Assembly (NCBI GenBank): GCA_021738535.1
Contig: JAIPBU010000003.1
Location: 110,559 to 174,558, forward strand
Direction: 5' to 3'
DNA from: Bacteroidales bacterium
GTDB lineage: Bacteria > Bacteroidota > Bacteroidia > Bacteroidales > VadinHA17
DNA: 64,000 nucleotides
Made by a program: the position numbers and the translations under genes. The first letter of the stretch is position 1. Each line of letters opens with the position of its first letter. A model generated the notes under the pieces. That model was not told the origin of the DNA. It searched no databases and saw only the letters and a program-made list of their open reading frames with translations. Shown here one piece after another: positions 8,513 to 17,613 of the stretch.

Positions 8513-10729
8513 ATGAGACATATAGTTAATAATAGTACCTATTTTACCAGGTTGTTACTTCTGCCTTCCCTGGCTCTTATGTTATTTTTTGGTCCGGCGC
8601 ATGTCTCATTATCACAAAGGGTATATGTAACTTCCAGTCCTGATGCTGCAGAAGTTATCTATGACCATAAAATAATGGAAGAGTTCTTTTTTGATCAAAG
8701 TCTTATTGACAGCATGAAGCAGGCTTTCTATAATGTACCGGGAGCCTCTACCTTTGCAGTCCATGAACAGATTAATTACAATCCCGGGAATTCAGGGGTC
8801 ATAGTAAAAAATAAAGCGGGTGAGAGGGTGTGGTACCTGAGGCTGCGCTCAGTCAATGCAAAGTCGCTTAATGTAATATTTAACAAATTTATTCCCGCCG
8901 GGGGGGAGAAATTGTTTGTATATGATATTGACCTGGAAACAGTCAGGGGACCTTATACCTACCTTAACAGGTCAAAGATGAATATGCTCCCGGTAACACC
9001 CGTGCCGGGTGATGATATTGTTATTGAATACCATCTGAGGGCGGGTAATGAGGGCGAGCGTATAGAATTGGGCAGGCTGGCTCATGATTTCATTGGTGTT
9101 GTGGGAAAGGATTCCACGAAAGATGTTTTCTACGGTGATTCTCAGTCCTGTAACGTAGATATTAATTGTGAATCAGGAGCTGACTGGCAAAAAGAGAAGA
9201 ACAGCGTGGTGAGAATAATTGCAGGGGGAGTGGAGCTTGGCAGTGGTTTTATGCTAAATAATACAAACCAGGCTAATATCCCTTATGTAATTACCGCCAA
9301 CCATGTTATTGAAACAGAATTCCTGGCTACTAACTCCATCTTCTTTTTCAGGTATGAAAGCCCGTATTGTGACGGTCCTGACGGCATTGCACAGTATACT
9401 CTTTCGGGATCGGAACTGATGGCTAAAAGTGAAAACCTTGATTTTACAATAGTAAGACTGGAGGATTTTCCTCCTATAACATATAAACCATATTTTGCCG
9501 GCTGGGATGTGAGGTTCGTTATACCTGACAGTTCAACTGGTATACACCATCCTTCAGGGGATGTTAAAAAAATAAGCACAGATGGTGACCCGCCCGGGGT
9601 TGATACCTTCCAGGAACTTATTCAGAATGGGTTTTGGAAAATAGTGCAGTGGGATGAAGGCACAACGGAAGGAGGATCTTCAGGATCACCGCTTTTTAAC
9701 CAGGACCACCGGGTTATTGGACTTCTTGTGGGCGGAGAAGCAGTTTGTGGCAGGAGCGTAAATGATTATTATACGAGGATGGACCTGGCCCACGATCTGT
9801 ATGATGAAATGACACAAAGCCTTCTTCCATGGCTGGATCCTGCCAGGTCCGGTGATAAGGTCTGGGACGGACGTGATCCCTACAGTGAAAATACAGCTAC
9901 TTTTGATACTCTTAATAATTGTGACGGAGACAAGAGGTACCTGACTGAATATGATTTGCCCGGGACAGGTTATACTACCGGGTATAACAGCGATAGCCTT
10001 GTTATGTATGCTGAAAAGTTCTTTGCTTCACCGGGTGATGAAATATGCGAAATTATCTTCGGGGTTGGCGACAGCCGGTATATTGATAATAATGACAGCA
10101 TAACCGTTTTTATAATGGACGGTATAACTGAACCGGCATCAGTAATTGCCCGGCGTACCCTCTACATCAGGGATGCACTTGATTCAACAAAATTGTATTT
10201 TGACTTTCTTGAACCGGTTGCAGTGCCTGAAGACTTTTTTATTGCCTGGCACCTGTGGTATAAGGATGAAGCAGCCTCGGAACAACAACAACTGGCATTA
10301 TTGCACGGTGAAGCCCTCAGTGTGTCGCAGAACACCGCATATTTTAAGGATATTGCAAACTGGTACCCTTTTTATGAACACCCCTATGGTGCTGATCCAC
10401 TCAGCCTGTGTGTGCAGGTTATAGTCTCAGATAACACGGTGTATAACAGTGTTGATGATATTATCCTGCCAGGAGATGATTTTTTGCTCTATCCAAACCC
10501 GGTGTCTGATATACTCAGGGTAAAAGCCAGGAATAATACACCCGGAAAAACCAACTACAAAATATTTAACATGTCAGGCCAGAAAGTTCTTGATGGATAC
10601 ATCCATTTAAGTAATGCCGGAAGCGAAGCAGAGATCAACCTTTCGTCACTTAAGACAGGAATATATTATATTAGCTTTGAAACAGGATCTGCCAGGCGAA
10701 GCTATAAAATTATCAGGAACAGCCAATGA
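8513..10729 (+). CDS. Secreted trypsin-like serine protease with type IX sorting domain
   Basis: 738 residues from the ATG at 8513; this start gives a clean signal peptide (RLLLLPSLALMLFFGPAHVSLS), whereas the TTG at 8477 lies in a repeat. A chymotrypsin-fold domain has His264 (VITANHVI), Asp310 (NLDFTIVRLE) and Ser390 (TEGGSSGSP), the full triad, resembling lysyl-endopeptidase-like secreted proteases. The last about 75 residues (YPNPVSDILRV ... KIFNMSGQKV ... LKTGIYYISF) form a type A Por/type IX sorting domain that directs export across the outer membrane. The gene sits inside the riboswitch operon and overlaps the BtuF-like gene (ATGA), so it is co-expressed under B12 limitation. Releasing B12 from carrier proteins would fit, but is inference. 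Confidence 0.88.
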   Translation: MRHIVNNSTYFTRLLLLPSLALMLFFGPAHVSLSQRVYVTSSPDAAEVIYDHKIMEEFFFDQSLIDSMKQAFYNVPGASTFAVHEQINYNPGNSGVIVKNKAGERVWYLRLRSVNAKSLNVIFNKFIPAGGEKLFVYDIDLETVRGPYTYLNRSKMNMLPVTPVPGDDIVIEYHLRAGNEGERIELGRLAHDFIGVVGKDSTKDVFYGDSQSCNVDINCESGADWQKEKNSVVRIIAGGVELGSGFMLNNTNQANIPYVITANHVIETEFLATNSIFFFRYESPYCDGPDGIAQYTLSGSELMAKSENLDFTIVRLEDFPPITYKPYFAGWDVRFVIPDSSTGIHHPSGDVKKISTDGDPPGVDTFQELIQNGFWKIVQWDEGTTEGGSSGSPLFNQDHRVIGLLVGGEAVCGRSVNDYYTRMDLAHDLYDEMTQSLLPWLDPARSGDKVWDGRDPYSENTATFDTLNNCDGDKRYLTEYDLPGTGYTTGYNSDSLVMYAEKFFASPGDEICEIIFGVGDSRYIDNNDSITVFIMDGITEPASVIARRTLYIRDALDSTKLYFDFLEPVAVPEDFFIAWHLWYKDEAASEQQQLALLHGEALSVSQNTAYFKDIANWYPFYEHPYGADPLSLCVQVIVSDNTVYNSVDDIILPGDDFLLYPNPVSDILRVKARNNTPGKTNYKIFNMSGQKVLDGYIHLSNAGSEAEINLSSLKTGIYYISFETGSARRSYKIIRNSQ

Positions 10730-11880
10730 TATTCAATTACTTACAACTCCTGACTGGTTTTTCTATTCTGCTTGCTTCCTGCAGTCCGGGCACCAGGGAC
10801 AATAAAACTGCAAGCACAACAAATAATGATTATTCTGAGCTCTTCAGCCTGCAGGAAGAAAAAGGCTACACCAGGCTCGAGGTTTATAACCCCTGGCAGG
10901 GTGCAAAGGGAAGAAGCTTTTCTTACTATATTACGGATGATATGTCTGCTGTCCCCGGCAATATTGGCAAAAACCAAATAATACACAGACCAGTAAATAA
11001 AGTAATATGCACTTCAACAACTCATATTGCCATGATAGATACCCTTGGTAAGAGTGATAAAATCACCGGTGTTTCAGGTGCTGATTTCGTCTATGATAAA
11101 CATATCAGTTTAAAGATCAGGAGCAAAAAGATAAAGGATATAGGATACCGGAATGGTTATAATGCTGAACTGATATACAAGATGGATCCTGACGTTTTAT
11201 TTGTTTACGGGGTGGGGGGCGAGTCAGTCCCGGTTTTTACACGACTCCGGAAAATGGGTATTCCCGTTGTCTATATAGCTGATTACCTTGAGGAACATCC
11301 GCTGGCACGTGCTGAGTGGCTTAAAGTTTTCGGGGCAATAATGGGAGAAGAAACCCGGGCAAATATGATTTATGATGAAATTCATAAAAGTTACAGGCTT
11401 ACCCGCAAGAGTATTGAGCTATCTGCTGTCAAAGAACCTTCCGTCATGATGGGATTACCTTTCAAGGACAAATGGTTTGTGTCGCCCGGAAATTCCTATA
11501 TTGCAAGTCTTATCAGGGATGCGGGCGGTCATTATATATGGTCATCAGAGAGATCAGATTTTTCAATTCCCATGAGCCTCGAAGCAGTAAGCAGCAAATG
11601 TGCCGAAGCCGACTTATGGCTGAACCCGGGAGCAGCAAATTCTGTTAATGATATCCTTGCGGTTGATTCAAGGCTGGGGTCATTGCAACCCGTAAAAAAC
11701 GGCAGAATATATAACAACAACAAGCGGATTAATGATGCAGGAGGGAATGATTACTGGGAGTCGGGCAGCGTTAACCCTCATATATTGCTGAAAGATATAG
11801 CCCGGGTAATTGACAGTACTCTTTTCCCTGATCATACACCAGTGTATTATAAGAAATTGAAAAATTATAGCAGTAATTGA
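10726..11880 (+). CDS. btuF: BtuF-like ABC transporter substrate-binding lipoprotein
   Basis: 384-residue cluster A-III binding protein (BtuF/FepB/FhuD fold) with lipobox LLASC. Family segments: VNKVICTSTTHIAMIDTLG, YNAELIYKMDPDVLFVYG, RKMGIPVVYI, the long connecting helix EWLKVFGAIMGEE, and the C-terminal NGRIYNNNKR. It overlaps the protease gene by ATGA and precedes the permease by 2 bp, in a riboswitch-controlled operon, which points to cobalamin rather than iron-siderophore as ligand. Family certain; substrate rests on context. Confidence 0.88.
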   Translation: MIFNYLQLLTGFSILLASCSPGTRDNKTASTTNNDYSELFSLQEEKGYTRLEVYNPWQGAKGRSFSYYITDDMSAVPGNIGKNQIIHRPVNKVICTSTTHIAMIDTLGKSDKITGVSGADFVYDKHISLKIRSKKIKDIGYRNGYNAELIYKMDPDVLFVYGVGGESVPVFTRLRKMGIPVVYIADYLEEHPLARAEWLKVFGAIMGEETRANMIYDEIHKSYRLTRKSIELSAVKEPSVMMGLPFKDKWFVSPGNSYIASLIRDAGGHYIWSSERSDFSIPMSLEAVSSKCAEADLWLNPGAANSVNDILAVDSRLGSLQPVKNGRIYNNNKRINDAGGNDYWESGSVNPHILLKDIARVIDSTLFPDHTPVYYKKLKNYSSN

Positions 11881-11882
11881 TA

Positions 11883-12950
11883 ATGGATAGCGGTAAAAAA
11901 GTCAGTAATGGCAGTACTAAATCAACAGTTATACCGCGGGCAACAATTTTTATTTTATTGATCATTGTGCTTGCCTGCCTGTTTATTGTAGATATTCTCA
12001 CAGGCTCTGTGGACCTTGGTTTTAAAGACCTGCTCAGGTCACTGGCAGGGAAGGGTGATACGGCAACACTGACCGTAATAAGGGATTTCAGGTTGCCCCG
12101 TGCACTGACTGCTCTGCTTGCAGGAATGGCACTCTCAGTAAGCGGATTGCAGATGCAGACCGTTTTCAGGAACCCGCTTGCCGGCCCCTATGTGCTTGGG
12201 ATCAGCTCAGGTGCCAGCCTCGGGGTTGCCATACTTATATTAGGCTTATCTTCCTTTATTTCAGTTAATGTTGCCATTATAATGAACAGCTGGGCTCTGG
12301 TAATAGCAGCATGGCTGGGGGCCGGACTGGTACTGGTACTGATAATGATAGTCTCAGTGAGGGTAAGAGATATTATGACCGTCCTTATACTGGGTATAAT
12401 GTTTGCAAGCGCTGTGTCTGCAATAGTAAGCATCATGCAGTATTTCAGTAATGAATCATTGCTTAAGTCTTTTGTTATCTGGACCATGGGGAGCCTGGGT
12501 AACCTCTCATGGAAGCAATTGTTTGTGCTGTCAATATCTGTCCTGGCAGGACTGTTAATAAGCGTTATCACTATCAAAATGCTTAATGCCTTACTGCTGG
12601 GTGAGGACTATGCAAGAAGCCTCGGCCTGAAAGTAAGAAGCGCCAGGTTGCTGATCTTTATCAGCACCAGTATAATGGCCGGCAGCGTTACGGCCTTTTG
12701 CGGTCCCCTTGCATTTATCGGTATAGCAGTACCCCATATAACGAGATTAATATTTGCAAGTTCATCACACAACTACCTGGTGCCGGGGACAATGATCTGT
12801 GGCAGTATAGCACTTTTAGCCAGCGATATAATCAGCCAGATCCCTGGAGGAGGGAGAGTATTACCCGTAAATTCAGTTACTGCACTTATAGGTATACCGG
12901 TACTGGTGTGGATAATAATTAAACGAAATAAATTTATCAGGCTGTCTTGA
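11883..12950 (+). CDS. btuC: BtuC/FecCD-family ABC permease
   Basis: 355 residues with about ten hydrophobic segments and the FecCD signatures DFRLPRALTALLAGMALSVS, GLQMQTVFRNPLAGPYVLG and SSGASLGVA near the N-terminus, plus GPLAFIGIAVPHITRL near the C-terminus. ATG at 11883 was chosen; a TTG at 11877 would overlap the BtuF stop. Forms the inner-membrane channel with the BtuD-like ATPase, whose start overlaps this stop codon (TGATG). Substrate B12 is inferred from the riboswitch. Confidence 0.92.
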   Translation: MDSGKKVSNGSTKSTVIPRATIFILLIIVLACLFIVDILTGSVDLGFKDLLRSLAGKGDTATLTVIRDFRLPRALTALLAGMALSVSGLQMQTVFRNPLAGPYVLGISSGASLGVAILILGLSSFISVNVAIIMNSWALVIAAWLGAGLVLVLIMIVSVRVRDIMTVLILGIMFASAVSAIVSIMQYFSNESLLKSFVIWTMGSLGNLSWKQLFVLSISVLAGLLISVITIKMLNALLLGEDYARSLGLKVRSARLLIFISTSIMAGSVTAFCGPLAFIGIAVPHITRLIFASSSHNYLVPGTMICGSIALLASDIISQIPGGGRVLPVNSVTALIGIPVLVWIIIKRNKFIRLS

Positions 12951-13975
12951 TGAAGAGTGAACCCGAAATAATATCGGTTGACAAGGTGCTGATAGGCTAT
13001 GACCCGGGCACGGTAAAGGAAAAAATTCTTCTTCCTGCCATCTCCGTGGGAGCAGCTAAGGGAGAAATGGTTTCACTTATAGGGCCAAACGGGATAGGTA
13101 AAAGTACTCTTCTGCGTACAATAGCAGGAATGCAACGGCCATTGGGCGGGGAAGTAAGGTTCTCAGGCAGAAATGTATCCGCTTACAGTAATAATGAACT
13201 GGCCAGGAAGATAAGCTTCGTCCTTACAGGCAGCATGGTAGTATCAAATATATCGGTCTTTGAACTGGTTTCACTTGGCCGCTTTCCGCATACAAACTGG
13301 ATAGGGCACCTTACCCGTAACGACAGGTACAGCATTGAAGAAGCTGTTGCCAGTGTAGGCCTCCTGCCACATATGTATGATAATGTGGGGCAGTTGTCGG
13401 ATGGTGAAAAACAGAGAGCAATGATAGCCAGGGCACTGGCACAGGATACTGAAATTATTATGCTTGATGAACCAACCGCCTTCCTTGACCTGCCAAACAG
13501 GTATGAGCTGATTTACCTGCTAAGGGAATTGTCTGTCACTAAAAATAAAACAGTTGTTTTCTCAACTCACGATATACATATAGCCCTGCGGGAAGCAGAC
13601 AGGATATGGCTTGCAACAGGAAATGGTATACAGGAAGGATGTCCTGAAGACCTGGCTCTGTCAGGTGCTTTTGACAGCCTGTTTGAAGAGTCAGATCTTA
13701 GCTTTGTGCAGGATGAAGGCGTTTTTGTGTCACCGGTAAGAACGCGTATGACAATCAAACTGGAAGGGGAGGGGCTTCTGCTTTACTGGACGGAAAGAGC
13801 TCTGAACAGGCTGGGTATAAAGGCCAGAAGCGATGCAGTTACTCCTTCTGTTAGTATTGAAGCAAGTGAAGGGGTGGCTGCCTGGAAATATGAAAGCTCA
13901 GTAGTAACAAAGCAATTCGGTGATATTTTCAGCCTGGTAAATTATATGAAGTCTGTGCTGAAAGGAGATAATTAG
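12950..13975 (+). CDS. btuD: BtuD-like ABC ATPase with C-terminal extension
   Basis: Nucleotide-binding subunit of the B12-type importer. Walker A GPNGIGKSTLL, signature LSDGEKQRAMIARALAQ, Walker B IIMLDEPTAFLD and switch His FSTHD are all present. At 341 residues it is about 85 longer than typical BtuD/FecE proteins: after the ATPase core (to about residue 255) follows a small extra domain (TRMTIKLEGEGLLLYWTERA onwards) of no recognised function. Translationally coupled to the permease. The gene ends converging on the thioredoxin-fold gene, with overlapping stop codons. Confidence 0.92.
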   Translation: MKSEPEIISVDKVLIGYDPGTVKEKILLPAISVGAAKGEMVSLIGPNGIGKSTLLRTIAGMQRPLGGEVRFSGRNVSAYSNNELARKISFVLTGSMVVSNISVFELVSLGRFPHTNWIGHLTRNDRYSIEEAVASVGLLPHMYDNVGQLSDGEKQRAMIARALAQDTEIIMLDEPTAFLDLPNRYELIYLLRELSVTKNKTVVFSTHDIHIALREADRIWLATGNGIQEGCPEDLALSGAFDSLFEESDLSFVQDEGVFVSPVRTRMTIKLEGEGLLLYWTERALNRLGIKARSDAVTPSVSIEASEGVAAWKYESSVVTKQFGDIFSLVNYMKSVLKGDN

Positions 13976-15396
13976 TTGCTTCCCTTTATCCTTTTGTAGC
14001 TATCAATGAAATCTATGATCCTGTCTGCCGGTATCTTCTTGGCAATAATTTCTTTTTTGCTGTTAAGTATGTAAATCATGGGAGTGGCCGTAACATTGTA
14101 ATAAAAATCAAAGTGGGTGCTTCTGTCAGGATCCCATGCATTTATCCAGCTTAGTTCGTTCTCGGCTATGTATTGCTCCCAGTCATCACGATTGTCCTGG
14201 GTACATACCGCAAATACCTCGATGCTCTTGTCCCTGTTGTTCTCATACAGTTCCTTTAATACCGGGGTTGATTTTTTGCAGTGACCGCAATTTGGTTCCC
14301 AGAAATACAGTATGGTGTAGTCAGCTTTGATATCATGCAGGGCCCTGGGGATGCCGGCATAGGTCTGCATGGTCAGGTTTACGGCTTCCTTCCCTATAAT
14401 ATTTGGTCTTATCCTGGCTGCATCATTTTTAAGATCTTCCAGGAATTTGTCGCTTACCCAGTCTGCTTTCCCGTTTAAATAATAATTGTCCGCCAGCATA
14501 AGAACAACCTCGTCATGTCCCATGACCTGGCTGCTGCTGAAATGGTTGAACATGTGTGATATTACATAGCGGTATGTTTCCTCATTACCACCGGTCATGC
14601 TTACCAGGTGTGGTATTTCTTTCATTATGGTATCAGGATCCGGAATAAGAACCTTGCTGAAGAATGTCTCGAGCTTGTTCTGAAGGATGGGAGTCCTGAT
14701 AAGCCTGGGGTCTGATAAGTCCAGGTTGTCCCAGAAATGATTCTTATTGTAATTATATCCCATTACCCATTTTAGTGAATCCGGGTTTGATACACCTGCA
14801 GGAATATTAAAGTCAGGCACCTCAACGGGAAGCATTGAATACAGCATTGCCGAGAGAAGCGTGCCTTCATATTCCCCGGCTTTTGTTTTAATATAATCAA
14901 GAATGTCTTCCTGTGCTTTACGTATCTTTTTCTCTGACTCATTATTCTTGTCCCTCTGGTCAGGATCATTCATCATTTTACTGTATCTCCTGGTTTTCTC
15001 CTGGAAGTCAGCCCATCTTTTCCTGTATTCAATAAATGCTGAGTTTTCTTTACTGCCCCTGAAGGCAAGGGTGTTCATTATATCATTTTTGTCGCCGGCG
15101 ACGGTGAAGTGCTGATCTTCAGGCATAATAAACTCAAAAAGCTGGTTGTCCGGGAAAACAAGCAAATAAAGACCCTGCTCCGGTTTTACTTCCGGGCTGT
15201 AAACAGCATTGCCTTTTTCATCCAGATGAACAGTGTCTTTTATATATTGTTTATTGCCAATATGATAGGCAATGCTGACAAAAGTACTGTCAGTGTTTTT
15301 AAATTCAAGCTTTATTTTGCATTGATTGTCTTCCTGTCCAGATGCAATTGTAGTGTACAGGACTGTAAATAAAATAGTTACAATTATTCTTGCCAT
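13972..15396 (-). CDS. Thioredoxin-fold (TlpA/AhpC-like) protein with DUF4369/DUF5106-type N-region
   Basis: 474 residues from the ATG at 15396, which starts a clear signal peptide (RIIVTILFTVLYTTIASGQ); the longer frame to 15549 runs into the divergent glycosyltransferase. The N-terminal about 100 residues are a DUF4369-like beta domain, the middle is DUF5106-like helical, and the C-terminus is a thioredoxin fold with redox-active CGHC (YFWEPNCGHCKKSTPVLKEL) and cis-Pro loop TATPMIYI. Such periplasmic proteins in Bacteroidota reduce or isomerise disulfides, often for cytochrome maturation. The exact partner is unknown. A strong promoter lies 26 bp upstream of the start. Confidence 0.85.
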   Translation of the reverse strand: MARIIVTILFTVLYTTIASGQEDNQCKIKLEFKNTDSTFVSIAYHIGNKQYIKDTVHLDEKGNAVYSPEVKPEQGLYLLVFPDNQLFEFIMPEDQHFTVAGDKNDIMNTLAFRGSKENSAFIEYRKRWADFQEKTRRYSKMMNDPDQRDKNNESEKKIRKAQEDILDYIKTKAGEYEGTLLSAMLYSMLPVEVPDFNIPAGVSNPDSLKWVMGYNYNKNHFWDNLDLSDPRLIRTPILQNKLETFFSKVLIPDPDTIMKEIPHLVSMTGGNEETYRYVISHMFNHFSSSQVMGHDEVVLMLADNYYLNGKADWVSDKFLEDLKNDAARIRPNIIGKEAVNLTMQTYAGIPRALHDIKADYTILYFWEPNCGHCKKSTPVLKELYENNRDKSIEVFAVCTQDNRDDWEQYIAENELSWINAWDPDRSTHFDFYYNVTATPMIYILNSKKEIIAKKIPADRIIDFIDSYKRIKGSN

Positions 15397-15421
15397 GGTT
15401 GTAATTCTAAAAATAACAGAA

Positions 15422-15452
15422 CAAAAGTAATTGATACAAATACCTTTCCAAA
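15422..15452 (-). promoter_or_regulatory. Promoter of the thioredoxin-fold gene (TTTG-N19-TACTTTTG)
   Basis: On the minus strand a TTTG (plus-strand caaa at 15449-15452) is followed after 19 bases by TACTTTTG (plus-strand caaaagta at 15422-15429), matching the Bacteroidota -33/-7 consensus TTTG-N19-21-TAnnTTTG. The -7 box ends 26 bp before the ATG at 15396, supporting that start. Confidence 0.65.
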
Positions 15453-15480
15453 TATTACTGGTATGATCATTATAATTTTT

Positions 15481-15488
15481 TATATTTG
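15481..15488 (+). promoter_or_regulatory. Putative -7 box for the glycosyltransferase gene
   Basis: TATATTTG matches TAnnTTTG and lies 18 bp before the ATG at 15507, within the short divergent intergenic region. No matching -33 box is evident, so this is tentative. Confidence 0.4.
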
Positions 15489-15506
15489 GAATGCAATTAA
15501 AGGGGT

Positions 15507-16424
15507 ATGATTTCAATATTACTTCCGGTATACAACTATGATGTAGCATCTTTACTTACCGGTCTGCAACTGGCAATAAAGGACATGGATGAGTATGATG
15601 AGATAATTATCGGGGCAGATGGCTGTTCTGATGATTATCTTGCCACTTATGAGTCACTTGCAAGGCTGGAAAAGGTGAGTTTACTGGTCAGTGAAAAGAA
15701 TATAGGAAGGGCTGCGATACGTAACAGGCTGGCGGATAAAGCCTTGGGCGATTACCTGCTTTTTATTGATGCTGATGCCCTTTTACAGGGCAATCCTAAA
15801 GATTATCTCTCAGGCTGGTTGGAGAATATAAACAATGCCCCCGTTATATGCGGCGGCACAGGTTATCACAGCACACCTCCTGATAACCCCGATAAATACC
15901 TCAGATGGCACTTTGGCTATTACAGGGAAAGGAATTCACTGAAGAAAAGAAGGAAGAAGCCATATTCCACTTTCAGTGGTTTCAATTTCATGGTTCAGAA
16001 GGAAGTGCTTGACAAATTCAGGTTTAATGAGGAGCTGAAGCGCTACGGACATGAAGATACACTGTTTGCTTACCAGCTAAAGAAAGCAGGTATAGCTATT
16101 TACCATATTGAAAATAATATTATTCACGACGGGCTGGAATCGAATCGTGAATATATCCTAAAGACCAGGGATAGCATAAGCAATCTTAACATACTTTATG
16201 ATAAGGTAACAGACAAGAGAAGCTTTTCCAGTATTGTTGGTTTATTGCGTAGTTATAACAGGTTAAGGATTTTTGGTATAACAAGGCTTCTGGCCTGGGT
16301 TTACAAGAAACGTCAGCGCAGGATAGAGATAATGCTCAGGTCTACAAAGTGCTCACTAAGGATATTCAGCATATATAAGCTTGGTCTTTTCAGTTATTAC
16401 CGCTATCACGGTAAGGATAACTAA
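15507..16424 (+). CDS. Glycosyltransferase family 2 protein
   Basis: 305 residues with a GT-A fold: the N-terminal ISILLPVYNYD, EIIIGADGCSDD, NIGRAAIRNRLA and the metal-binding DxD-type motif LLFIDADA (about residues 80-90). A later segment GHEDTLFAYQLKKAGI matches the acceptor-side ED motif of the family. The C-terminal about 60 residues are basic and may lie against the membrane. Donor and acceptor sugars cannot be told. It is divergent from the thioredoxin-fold gene and convergent with the next gene, so it appears monocistronic. Confidence 0.88.
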   Translation: MISILLPVYNYDVASLLTGLQLAIKDMDEYDEIIIGADGCSDDYLATYESLARLEKVSLLVSEKNIGRAAIRNRLADKALGDYLLFIDADALLQGNPKDYLSGWLENINNAPVICGGTGYHSTPPDNPDKYLRWHFGYYRERNSLKKRRKKPYSTFSGFNFMVQKEVLDKFRFNEELKRYGHEDTLFAYQLKKAGIAIYHIENNIIHDGLESNREYILKTRDSISNLNILYDKVTDKRSFSSIVGLLRSYNRLRIFGITRLLAWVYKKRQRRIEIMLRSTKCSLRIFSIYKLGLFSYYRYHGKDN

Positions 16425-17530
16425 TGCTGACAGGATTTTTTCATATGATCCGCCTTGCCTCTACCGGCGATATAATAACCTCCCATACAATCTGCAGTAA
16501 GACAAGCATGTACAGGTATAACTGCAAGCTGTTGCCCGCACTTTGCATTGTTTAACAATTTGCTCCCGGGGCAGTGAATAATGCCGTGTTCCTGTGACAG
16601 TGATGTAATATATATTTCCTCAGTACTTTTTTCCCAGCTATTGCCCTTATATTCTGCCATCAGTCCGTAGACCGGCCCGGTGTCTTTTTGAATGCTGTCT
16701 TTTGAGAAATGTACGGCGCCACCATGAATAACTATATTACCCCTTGCGGGTCTTACATCAATTACCGGGCATATCATTGCCAGGGCAATATTACTGAATT
16801 CACATGAACCTATGCTGTATTGCATAAGGTCGTAGAAAACAAAATTGCCGGGTCTTATCTCGTCAATCCCCATAAAATCATTTACCAGGGATGCCGATGG
16901 TGTGTCCCCGGATGATAATATGAGATCATCAATACCTGTAAGCTGCCTGGCAGCTCTTAGTCTTTCAACACTTTGCCGGTAGTTGTTAATTATGTCATGC
17001 TTACTATCAAGTGTATAGGTGGTCCCTTCGTGAGTCATCAATCCCTTGATATTTAGTCGTTTATTACTCTTAAGGCTTTTTATCGCTTTTAGCAGCTCCT
17101 TCTCATCATCCCAGATAATACCACTGCGGTTATAGCCGGTGTCAAGTTTTATCATTACATCAAGAGGGGTAGTGCAGCCTGAGGCCAGGATCTCAGCAGC
17201 CTGTGCCGAGGCAATGGTGAGTGAAAGGCTGCAATTTTGTGCCAGTTGCTCATAAAGCTTTTGCTCTCCGGGGTTGTAGGCAATTCCCACCAGGATATCC
17301 TGCCACCCCTGCGCTGCAAAATAATACGCCATCTGGAGTGATGAAACGGTAATTTTCTTTACCCCGTATTCGCGGAACCAATTGCCTACCTCAATGGACT
17401 GGTGAGTTTTAAAATGGGGCCTGAAGCTCACTGAACAGGCTAAGGCCTTACCTGACATTCTCTCAATATTCAGCATACACCTCTCTTTATCAATTAAGAG
17501 GTGGGGTGCTGCGGGCTGTGAAAAATTCAT
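16421..17530 (-). CDS. D-threonine aldolase / D-serine dehydratase-like PLP enzyme
   Basis: 369 residues with an alanine-racemase-type TIM barrel: TPHLLIDK-like start (APHLLIDKERCMLNI), PLP-lysine motif RPHFKTHQS (Lys near 42), VMIKLDTGYNRSG, and GLMTHEGTTY. The C-terminal D-serine dehydratase-like domain has HGGAVHFSKD and a His-x-Cys pair in PVHACLTADC, which matches the zinc site of eukaryotic-type D-serine dehydratase. Members cleave D-threonine or dehydrate D-serine; which one applies here is uncertain. The 3' end overlaps the stop of the convergent glycosyltransferase by 4 bp. Confidence 0.82.
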   Translation of the reverse strand: MNFSQPAAPHLLIDKERCMLNIERMSGKALACSVSFRPHFKTHQSIEVGNWFREYGVKKITVSSLQMAYYFAAQGWQDILVGIAYNPGEQKLYEQLAQNCSLSLTIASAQAAEILASGCTTPLDVMIKLDTGYNRSGIIWDDEKELLKAIKSLKSNKRLNIKGLMTHEGTTYTLDSKHDIINNYRQSVERLRAARQLTGIDDLILSSGDTPSASLVNDFMGIDEIRPGNFVFYDLMQYSIGSCEFSNIALAMICPVIDVRPARGNIVIHGGAVHFSKDSIQKDTGPVYGLMAEYKGNSWEKSTEEIYITSLSQEHGIIHCPGSKLLNNAKCGQQLAVIPVHACLTADCMGGYYIAGRGKADHMKKSCQH

Positions 17531-17613
17531 ATTTTAGTGCTTTTACCCGAAAATAACTATTTTTATCATAACAACTCTTATAATCAGCATAACTAACATA
17601 AACATAGTGCCGG

